A DNA stretch of 8,860 bases, taken from assembly GCA_964365905.1 (NCBI GenBank), contig CAYIRQ010000066.1:1-8860 (forward strand), read 5' to 3'. Positions within the stretch are counted from its first letter, which is position 1, and each line of letters starts with the position of its first letter. A model generated the notes under the pieces. It saw nothing but the letters and a program-made list of their open reading frames with translations. It ran no database searches and had not been told where the DNA came from. Origin of the DNA: CAYIRQ01 sp964365905 (lineage in GTDB: Bacteria > Patescibacteriota > Gracilibacteria > Peribacterales > Peribacteraceae). The position numbers and the translations under genes are program-made. This document shows, piece by piece, positions 1-3,980 of the stretch.

Positions 1-29
1 CCGGAGACCTTTTTCATTCTGAGAAGGGA

Positions 30-80
30 CTACCTCTTCTTCTTTTTCTTCCCACCCTTCTTCTTTTTTTTCTTCGGCAT
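30..80 (-). CDS. Lysine-rich microprotein (16 aa), putative
   Basis: The minus strand reads ATG, then codons for MPKKKKKKGGKKKKKR, then TAG. Eleven of the sixteen residues are lysine and the last is arginine, so the peptide would be strongly cationic and could bind nucleic acid or ribosomes; that role is inference. No Shine-Dalgarno site precedes the ATG; the upstream bases are C-rich (CACCCCATCACCC). An A/T-rich stretch of about 190 bases lies upstream and could hold its promoter, although I found no clean -35/-10 pair. The AAG/AAA runs also make a purine tract, so chance low-complexity sequence is a real alternative. I do not recognise a named family. Confidence 0.3.
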   Translation of the reverse strand: MPKKKKKKGGKKKKKR

Positions 81-270
81 GGGTGATGGGGTGAAAAAAT
101 ACGCATCAAAAATATGGACGTAGTTCGTCTTCAGTGCAAAAAAAACTTGTAGCGCTGCATCACGACTATGTCGCAATACATTTTTCATTTTTCACTTTTT
201 TGAAAAAATTTTTATAATTATTTTCTTCAAGCACCATTTTTCTCTCCCGTGTTGCATTGTTCGTCGCGCT
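81..270. other. A/T-rich intergenic stretch
   Basis: This gap between two minus-strand genes is visibly richer in A and T than the flanking genes. It contains T-runs and A-runs between about 181 and 235, including a T6-G-A6-T5 segment at 196-213 and a TATAAT at 213-218 on the plus strand. No plus-strand gene follows that TATAAT directly. The tracts may bend DNA or provide U-rich 3' ends for the gene at 271-855, but no GC-rich terminator stem precedes them. I see no gene here. Confidence 0.5.
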
Positions 271-855
271 TCATTGCGTCTCGTCGCCTGAACCTCCATA
301 GCGCCGGAGGTCTTTCCTCCGCTGAAAAGTCGTGATGGCATCGGAAATCACCGAGACAACTTCATGCACATGCGGGATGTAGCGAAGCCGTACGCCGTTC
401 CCCACTCCTTCCTTCAGGTTGAACGACAGAATCCCAAAGGGAAAGAGATTCCAGAATTGCGTTTCCGCGGTCACGCTCGCGAAGTTCTCGAGATTCATCG
501 GCGTCACTTTCTGATGAAAGATCGACGATTGGTCGACGATGATCACCTTGTCCGTCGTGATGAGCAGGAAATCATAGCGCCAATCCAGATATGCTTTGAG
601 GAGCGACGTGGCGATGAAGAAAATCCATGGAGTTCCGGCTGCAATGAGGAGCCAGAGGAGCGGCAGACCCGTGGAACTCATGAAGAGCACAAACGCGAGG
701 AAAATGCTCGTCCAGAGAGTGTGGCCGAGCAATCGGAGGAAAAAACGGAATCCATGGAAAAAGACTGTCCGGATTTCACGCTCCCCCTCCGAGAGGAAAC
801 GCTTTTTCAGTTTCCCGATATCGGTCTCGAGAGCGAAGATGCGCATGAGAAGCAT
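271..855 (-). CDS. Membrane protein with bacterial PH (bPH2/DUF304-like) domain
   Basis: Predicted 194-aa inner-membrane protein. A charged N-terminal segment (about residues 10-35) is followed by two hydrophobic helices at about 44-60 and 65-86, then a beta-rich domain from about 90 to 185. This layout, with the junction sequence DWRYDFLLITTDKVIIVDQ and the later FGILSFNL segment, matches small two-TM proteins with a bacterial PH domain (YdbS/DUF304 type). Such proteins sit in the membrane with the PH-like domain exposed; their precise role is poorly known. The start is uncertain: ATG at 855 or ATG at 846, neither with a clear ribosome site. The gene is divergent from the small TM protein at 899, with 43 bases between the starts, so their promoters must overlap. 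No intrinsic terminator is evident after the TGA. The family call is by pattern recognition. Confidence 0.75.
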   Translation of the reverse strand: MLLMRIFALETDIGKLKKRFLSEGEREIRTVFFHGFRFFLRLLGHTLWTSIFLAFVLFMSSTGLPLLWLLIAAGTPWIFFIATSLLKAYLDWRYDFLLITTDKVIIVDQSSIFHQKVTPMNLENFASVTAETQFWNLFPFGILSFNLKEGVGNGVRLRYIPHVHEVVSVISDAITTFQRRKDLRRYGGSGDETQ

Positions 856-898
856 TCTACAGCAGGATTTGGAAGAATTCTTAGAAGTTACTTGTGAG

Positions 899-1114
899 AT
901 GTCGAAATCAGCAGGTGGTGATTTTCTTCAGCGATTAGAGGTTTACATTCAAATTGCAACGAACGAACTCGCAGCCAGAGCCTCACGCATAAATTTTCAA
1001 GCATCGATACTGATATCCATCGTGGCAGTAGTCATTTCGATTTTGATGTCTCTTTGGACCAGTTACAGTTCAGATAATCACAGCAAACAGTGGGAAGAAA
1101 ATCAACTGCAATGA
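899..1114 (+). CDS. Small single-pass membrane protein (71 aa), hypothetical
   Basis: The ATG at 899 opens a 71-residue protein. Its first half is amphipathic (FLQRLEVYIQIATNELAAR), followed by one hydrophobic helix at about residues 34-54 (ASILISIVAVVISILMSLW) and a polar C-terminus rich in S, N, Q and E. The same frame stays open upstream, but there it lies antisense to the bPH gene and reads as low-quality, charged sequence, so I start at 899. Ribosome binding is weak (GTGAG directly before ATG). Divergent from the bPH membrane protein and followed after 131 bases by the NYN gene, with a strong inverted-repeat element in between. No family recognised; a short helical hairpin or membrane-anchoring adaptor is one possibility. 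Confidence 0.5.
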   Translation: MSKSAGGDFLQRLEVYIQIATNELAARASRINFQASILISIVAVVISILMSLWTSYSSDNHSKQWEENQLQ

Positions 1115-1117
1115 CGA

Positions 1118-1183
1118 ATTGTTCCCGCGGCCCCGAGACCGCGCTGCGCTTAAGCGCAGTCTGGCGGCAAATTCCTGAACAAT
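1118..1183. repeat. Nested inverted-repeat (cruciform/RNA stem) element
   Basis: Four stems nest inside one another. ATTGTTC (1118-1124) pairs with GAACAAT (1177-1183); CCGC (1125-1128) with GCGG (1164-1167); AGAC (1136-1139) with GTCT (1159-1162, sharing its first base with the core); and the core CTGCGCTTAAGCGCAG (1144-1159) is a perfect 16-base palindrome. The element begins four bases after the stop of the small membrane protein and ends 62 bases before the NYN start. No T-run follows, so it is not a standard intrinsic terminator. It could be a structured 5' leader, an operator or a REP-like element. Confidence 0.6.
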
Positions 1184-1245
1184 CCCGAAATGAACAACGG
1201 ACCATCACAGAAGAATCCATGCAGAACATGAGGAGCGTAGCTATC

Positions 1246-1824
1246 ATGGAGGTTATGGGAAATCGGAATGTCATTTACGTTTTCATCGATGCAGCCAACC
1301 TCTGGCAAGCTCAGAAGGCAAAAGGCAAATTTTTTGATTACGGGAGATTGATCGACTTTATTAAGAAGAAATTCAATGGAGAAAAGTTGGTTGCTTATTA
1401 CTACACAGCATATCCATCCGACGGAACGAGGCAGTACAATTTAGATGGCAAGCACAAGTTCTTCACGTTCCTCAAAAAGGGACTTGGCATTAACGTTCGG
1501 AAGAAGGCATTGAAGCGCATTACCGTAACCACCGAGGAGGGTGAAGCAATTGAGGAGAAGGGCAACATGGATGTTGAGCTCACCATCGACGCGCTCCATC
1601 ATATGAAGCAGTACGATACGGCAGTTCTCTTTACCGGCGATTCTGATTTCCTGGCGCTGGTGACGTATCTTCGGTGTGGCGGAAAGAAGGTATTTATCTT
1701 CTCTTCCAAGAACAACGTTTCACAGGAATTGAGGACAGGCGGCGACGGATATTTTGACGTATTGGAAGTTGGAGAGGATATTTGGGGCAAAGATTTGCAA
1801 CACCGTTCCGGGGGAAAGACATAA
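1246..1824 (+). CDS. NYN/LabA-like (DUF88) PIN-fold nuclease-type protein
   Basis: Predicted 192-aa cytoplasmic protein of the NYN (LabA/DUF88) family, a PIN/FLAP-fold group thought to act as metal-dependent RNases. Visible family marks from this start: strand 1 with the first acidic site, YVFIDAANLW (D15, N18); a central acidic site, GNMDVELTIDAL (D109, D115); and the hallmark LFTGDSDFLALV (D132, D134) followed by GGKKVFIFSS. These aspartates would form the metal site, so the protein appears intact. I chose ATG 1246 because AGGAG (1231-1235) lies 10 bases upstream; ATG 1255 has GGAGG only 2 bases away, and ATG 1228 has no site. The frame is open further upstream across the inverted-repeat element, which I consider untranslated. 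It may be co-transcribed with the small membrane protein. Its stop codon overlaps the tail of a leftward terminator. Confidence 0.88.
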   Translation: MEVMGNRNVIYVFIDAANLWQAQKAKGKFFDYGRLIDFIKKKFNGEKLVAYYYTAYPSDGTRQYNLDGKHKFFTFLKKGLGINVRKKALKRITVTTEEGEAIEEKGNMDVELTIDALHHMKQYDTAVLFTGDSDFLALVTYLRCGGKKVFIFSSKNNVSQELRTGGDGYFDVLEVGEDIWGKDLQHRSGGKT

Positions 1825-1850
1825 AAAAACAACCCTCCTCGCGGAGGGTT
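1823..1850 (-). terminator. Leftward intrinsic terminator
   Basis: The stem AACCCTCC (1831-1838) pairs perfectly with GGAGGGTT (1843-1850) around a TCGC loop (GCGA on the minus strand). Seven A residues at 1823-1829 become a T7 tract just after the hairpin on the minus strand, one base removed. On the plus strand no T-run follows, so it works best for leftward transcription and would stop a minus-strand transcript coming from 1851-2075. The tract overlaps the NYN stop codon. It could also end the NYN mRNA weakly as a bare hairpin. Confidence 0.75.
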
Positions 1851-1878
1851 GCTCTGGGATGTGATTCCCTTCCGGTTA

Positions 1879-2070
1879 ATGGCTAAACCGAAAGACAATG
1901 TTACTGTACTCTTCACTAGAGATATATTCAAGCTCTTTTCTTGCATTTCTAGGGGAGGGGTAAAAGCAATACCCTGCCGCGAATTTCTAACGGACCCCGA
2001 TGACGGCACGGAGGATACGTACTACTATAATGCCGTCACCAACCTGGATCAGGAACTCCATTCACCCTGA
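1879..2070 (+). CDS. Small ORF (63 aa), doubtful
   Basis: ATG 1879 to TGA 2068-2070 encodes a 63-residue sequence starting MAKPKDNVTVLFTRDIF and ending TYYYNAVTNLDQELHSP. For it: the stop lies only 5 bases before the ATG of the Cys-rich gene, which lacks its own ribosome site, so translational coupling is possible. Against it: no ribosome site precedes it, no family is recognised, the start lies inside a small hairpin (CGGTT...AACCG), and a good -10 box with an inverted repeat sits inside its 3' end and would suit the downstream gene. The stretch may instead be a plain intergenic region. Confidence 0.22.
   Translation: MAKPKDNVTVLFTRDIFKLFSCISRGGVKAIPCREFLTDPDDGTEDTYYYNAVTNLDQELHSP
2001..2038 (+). 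promoter_or_regulatory. Consensus -10 box inside an 8-bp inverted repeat
   Basis: TATAAT occurs at 2026-2031 on the plus strand, giving a predicted start near 2038 and a leader of about 38 bases before the Cys-rich gene at 2076. No good -35 lies at 16-18 bases, so activation may be needed. The perfect inverted repeat TGACGGCA (2001-2008) / TGCCGTCA (2031-2038) brackets the -10 region with a 22-base spacer, as an operator for a dimeric regulator might. The opposite strand also has a TATAGT (2029-2024). Confidence 0.45.
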
Positions 2071-2075
2071 TACGC

Positions 2076-2831
2076 ATGCGCAAACTCTGGCTGATCCTCG
2101 GAATACTGACAGCTCCGGTGAGCCTGCCTCTTGCGTACGCCGCTTGTGCTTTCGTCGTGCTCAGCATCTTGGGATACCATCCAGATGCCGTCGGGGCGGA
2201 ACTGGCAGCGACGCTCGCGGACCAGGGCGGTGATCCGCGTGAATGTCTGCAGATTATCCACCCTCTCCCGCATATCATGTCTCCGAGTGATGACGAGCAA
2301 AGAGCAAACTGTCTCTACACCTATGCCTCCATCACTCTCGACCCCTCCGTGTGCGAGTTCCTACTGCCGAGCGAGTACGGGCTGGCGTGCTTGAGTACGG
2401 TGGGTGGAAAGTTGTTTCAGGATATGCACTGCCACGAAAAGGCGGGCAGAATCGGGCTCTATTGCAGGGGAGACAGGGGCGCTGAACTCGTGGTGAAGAG
2501 TCCGCAAATCCGCGATTGTTCGGTCTACGAGCGTGCGGATGTCCGTGAATGGTGCCACTACATACGGACCTACAAGCTCGCTGGAGTGTATGAGTGCGGG
2601 AATGTCTCCCGCCCGGAAGCTCGCGATGACTGCGAGAGAGGCTACGCATTCAAGCAGAAAGACCCATCGCTGTGCGCCGCAGTGCAGGATGAGAGGCGGC
2701 AGAAATACTGCGAGATCAGGATCAATGCTTGGCTGAAGTATCCCCAATTACGCCGCTCCTTCTACTTCGGCACACCCGCTCCCATCGACGGCGAGGAGGA
2801 TCAAGGCGCTTCCGGTTCACAGCCCCGCTGA
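2076..2831 (+). CDS. Exported or membrane-anchored Cys-repeat protein
   Basis: Predicted 251-aa protein with an N-terminal hydrophobic segment at about residues 4-32 (WLILGILTAPVSLPLAY...AFVVLSIL) that acts as signal peptide or anchor, leaving an extracytoplasmic domain. That domain has twelve cysteines at residues 57, 79, 93, 105, 119, 130, 148, 160, 174, 186, 200 and 212. From C148 on, the spacing alternates exactly 12, 14, 12, 14, 12, and C79-C119 shows 14, 12, 14, so the protein is a tandem of roughly 26-residue units with two cysteines each. Predicted helical content and oxidising location suggest disulfide-linked helical hairpins; that is inference. The C-terminus (from about 230) is Pro/Gly/acidic and probably disordered. 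Start: ATG 2076, no Shine-Dalgarno. A terminator follows directly. Similar Cys-periodic proteins are, from general knowledge, not rare in Patescibacteria, but I know no assigned function. Confidence 0.75.
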   Translation: MRKLWLILGILTAPVSLPLAYAACAFVVLSILGYHPDAVGAELAATLADQGGDPRECLQIIHPLPHIMSPSDDEQRANCLYTYASITLDPSVCEFLLPSEYGLACLSTVGGKLFQDMHCHEKAGRIGLYCRGDRGAELVVKSPQIRDCSVYERADVREWCHYIRTYKLAGVYECGNVSRPEARDDCERGYAFKQKDPSLCAAVQDERRQKYCEIRINAWLKYPQLRRSFYFGTPAPIDGEEDQGASGSQPR

Positions 2832-2833
2832 AC

Positions 2834-2864
2834 CTGTGTTAACTCGGCAACACAGAGGATTTTT
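2834..2864 (+). terminator. Rho-independent terminator after Cys-rich gene
   Basis: Stem CTGTGTT (2834-2840) pairs with AACACAG (2849-2855) around an 8-base loop, then AGGA and a T5 tract (2860-2864). It begins three bases after the TGA of the Cys-rich gene, which fits a single-gene transcript. Confidence 0.8.
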
Positions 2865-2880
2865 GACGATGTCCAAAAAA

Positions 2881-2909
2881 TTGACGAAGTGGTAAGAATA
2901 CGCTATAGT
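2881..2909 (+). promoter_or_regulatory. Sigma-70-type promoter
   Basis: TTGACG (2881-2886) and TATAGT (2904-2909) are separated by exactly 17 bases, giving a predicted start near 2916. It lies 16 bases after the preceding terminator and reads toward the purine-rich AT-hook stretch and the winged-helix gene at 3056, leaving a 5' region of about 140 bases. Confidence 0.8.
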
Positions 2910-2914
2910 GTTAG

Positions 2915-3034
2915 AGACGTGGTGGCGGAGCAGTTCCCTCAGGTGAGGTCGCATCGGAAGGCGAGAAGAAGCGTGGGAGGAAGAGGGGGAGAGGGAGACC
3001 AAGAAAGAGAGGCCGACCGAAGAAGAAAAGATAG
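2915..3034 (+). other. Open frame with AT-hook-like motifs but no start codon
   Basis: Between in-frame TAG codons at 2912 and 3032 this frame encodes GGGAVPSGEVASEGE, then KKRGRKRGRGRPRKRGRP, then KKKR and stop. Two RGRP cores in an Arg/Lys-rich context match the AT-hook DNA-binding motif. No ATG, GTG or TTG lies in the frame downstream of the promoter. GTG codons at 2919 and 2922 open a different frame whose first residues (VAEQFP) could join this one by a single -1 shift. The stop at 3032 is in the same frame as the winged-helix gene at 3056. It may be a broken N-terminal part of that gene, a frameshifted small protein, or an untranslated purine-rich leader. Confidence 0.4.
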
Positions 3035-3055
3035 TTCACATTCCTTCCTCCCCAT

Positions 3056-3517
3056 ATGGCGTCCCCAAGGGAGCTGGAGGCTCTCACCGAGATATGGCAA
3101 GGCGGAGGGAAAGGTGGCCGCAGGGTCCACCACAGATTCGTCGCGACTCGGATGGGGATTTCGGATGAGTATGTCTACTCCCTCTGCGAAGGTTTAGAGA
3201 AGAAACAGTATCTGAAGATGGACAGAGCGGGCTTCTGTCGCCTCACGAGAGAAGGACGGGAATACCTCGAGGAGAGAGAACATGCTGCTCCTCTTCCGGA
3301 GGCTCCTTCCCACAAAGCATCGCCTCCAGAGGGTCAGCCTGTGGCCTCCATCACCCCCACCTCCCTCGCATGTGCCCTTCGGAGATTCCTTTCAACAAGG
3401 TCCACCCGAGGAAGGGAGAGAACGCGAGACCCTGTGAAGCAGCTCACTTCCCGATTGAAGCGTGAGAGCAGACGTCTCCTTGTCAAGATCCCCTTTCTTC
3501 GGACACGGATGTTATGA
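3056..3517 (+). CDS. Winged-helix DNA-binding protein with basic tail
   Basis: Predicted 153-aa protein. Residues about 5-76 fit a winged helix-turn-helix: RFVATRMGISDEYVYSLCEG (27-46) as the HTH pair, EKKQYLKMD leading into a wing, and the LTREGREYLEE segment (68-78) common in MarR/PadR-like domains. The rest (80-153) is Pro/Ser-rich, then strongly basic and probably disordered, so it may add non-specific DNA binding. ATG 3056 is the first start after an in-frame TAG; there is no Shine-Dalgarno (upstream CCTTCCTCCCCAT is pyrimidine-rich). It lies 140 bases downstream of a strong promoter. The AT-hook-like frame just upstream is in phase, so the native protein may once have been longer. The target is unknown; it is not next to an obvious regulated operon. 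Confidence 0.6.
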   Translation: MASPRELEALTEIWQGGGKGGRRVHHRFVATRMGISDEYVYSLCEGLEKKQYLKMDRAGFCRLTREGREYLEEREHAAPLPEAPSHKASPPEGQPVASITPTSLACALRRFLSTRSTRGRERTRDPVKQLTSRLKRESRRLLVKIPFLRTRML

Positions 3518-3645
3518 GAGGAACTGCTCTACTCCAATCGCAACTCCTGCCCGGTCGACGCACCGGACCCAGCAGAATTGCCCGATCATGAGTAGTGGGA
3601 AGGCGTTGGACTTCTTCAGTAGCGGTGTCATGTTTGCTCAAAGAA

Positions 3646-3664
3646 GGCACCTGGGTCAGGTGCC
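3646..3664. repeat. Perfect 7-bp hairpin
   Basis: GGCACCT (3646-3652) pairs with AGGTGCC (3658-3664) around GGGTC. No T-run follows on either strand. It is the leftmost of three consecutive hairpins downstream (on the minus strand) of the tRNA-Gln gene. The stretch 3518-3762 shows no convincing gene. Confidence 0.6.
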
Positions 3665-3670
3665 CGTGAT

Positions 3671-3705
3671 GGCCCCCCTTCGCGCCTTCGGCGCTTCGAG
3701 GGGCC
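3671..3705 (-). repeat. Long GC-rich hairpin, left copy flanking tRNA-Gln
   Basis: GGCCCC (3671-3676) pairs with GGGGCC (3700-3705), and an inner stem GCGCC (3682-3686) pairs with GGCGC (3690-3694) around TTC. Read on the minus strand it contains CCCTCGAAGCGCCGAA, which matches 14 of 16 bases of CCCTCGAAGCTCCGAG in the plus-strand hairpin at 3875-3919. The two are therefore related elements in opposite orientation on either side of the tRNA. Confidence 0.6.
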
Positions 3706-3723
3706 AAGCATTTTACGACAAAG

Positions 3724-3744
3724 GCTTAGTGCTTACCACTAGGC
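3724..3744 (-). terminator. Possible tRNA-Gln terminator hairpin
   Basis: On the minus strand GCCTAGTG and CACTAAGC form an 8-bp stem (with one mismatch or wobble) around GTAAG, 18 bases after the tRNA CCA end. It is followed by CTTTGT, a weak T-tract. It is the best terminator candidate for the tRNA, but poor by usual criteria. Confidence 0.35.
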
Positions 3745-3762
3745 TTCGTCACGAATTCAGCT

Positions 3763-3837
3763 TGGCTGGGGAGGAGGGATTCGAACCCCCGTATGACGGG
3801 TCCAGAGCCCGTTGCCTTACCGCTTGGCTACTCCCCA
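3763..3837 (-). tRNA. tRNA-Gln (anticodon CUG)
   Basis: Reverse complement folds as a complete 75-base tRNA. The acceptor stem TGGGGAG/CTCCCCA is perfect, with discriminator G and encoded CCA (3763-3765). The D-arm is GCC...GGC with AAGCGGTAA loop; the anticodon stem ACGGG/CCCGT encloses loop CTCTGGA; the T-arm is GGGGG/CCCTC with loop TTCGAAT. Anticodon CTG (3803-3805 on the plus strand) reads CAG, glutamine. Upstream, a weak TAGGAT lies 11 bases from the 5' end without a clear -35. A 19-base copy of its 5' end lies 79 bases further upstream, and related hairpins sit on both sides. Confidence 0.95.
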
Positions 3838-3874
3838 CCGCCTCCACAATCCTACCAGAAAAATCGTCTCCGAA

Positions 3875-3919
3875 CGGTCCCTCGAAGCTCCGAGCGGAGC
3901 GAGGAGCGAAGTGGGACCG
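3875..3919 (+). repeat. Long GC-rich hairpin, right copy flanking tRNA-Gln
   Basis: CGGTCCC (3875-3881) pairs with GGGACCG (3913-3919). Inside, TCG (3882-3884) pairs with CGA (3907-3909) and GCTCC (3887-3891) with GGAGC (3896-3900 or 3903-3907). It shares CCCTCGAAGC and flanking bases with the inverted copy at 3671-3705. It directly abuts, and overlaps by 4 bases, the truncated tRNA copy. Confidence 0.6.
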
Positions 3920-3934
3920 CTTGGCTACTCCCCA
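3916..3934 (-). repeat. Truncated copy of tRNA-Gln 5' end (19 bp)
   Basis: ACCGCTTGGCTACTCCCCA occurs here and at 3819-3837, where it is the first 19 bases of tRNA-Gln (acceptor 5' strand and D-arm half). The two copies are identical, in the same orientation, and 97 bases apart. This one stops after GCGGT of the D-loop, so it is a tRNA fragment, not a functional gene. It may reflect insertion of the hairpin element into the tRNA 5' end with duplication, or a partial tandem duplication. Confidence 0.85.
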
Positions 3935-3966
3935 ATGCAGACAAATCTTATCACAGGACAACCCTC

Positions 3967-3972
3967 TATACT
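3967..3972 (+). promoter_or_regulatory. -10 box next to the TMTC-like start (leaderless?)
   Basis: TATACT at 3967-3972 matches a -10 box and would start transcription near 3979, two bases before ATG 3981. There is no ribosome site in front of that ATG (CTCTTTCTCA), so a leaderless mRNA is plausible. The -35 region is poor. Confidence 0.4.
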
Positions 3973-3980
3973 CTTTCTCA

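Noticed and set aside
364..898. Plus-strand open frames over the bPH gene
   Set aside because: Charged, low-complexity translations antisense to a convincing membrane protein; only the part from ATG 899 looks protein-like.
1090..1245. Upstream extension of the NYN protein
   Set aside because: It would translate the nested inverted-repeat element; ATG 1246 has an AGGAG site and sits directly before the conserved first strand.
1599..2009. Minus-strand open frame of 136 codons
   Set aside because: It runs through the leftward terminator and then antisense to the NYN catalytic region; no protein features.
2889..3197. Plus-strand frame from GTG 2889 through the purine tract
   Set aside because: Its start lies inside the promoter spacer, and the 3' half is out of frame with the winged-helix gene; Arg/Gly/Ser-rich shadow.
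3462..3980. Long in-frame N-terminal extension of the TMTC-like protein
   Set aside because: It reads through the tRNA-Gln gene antisense and gives the well-known GEEGFEPPYDGSRARC artefact; hydrophobic family sequence begins only at ATG 3981.
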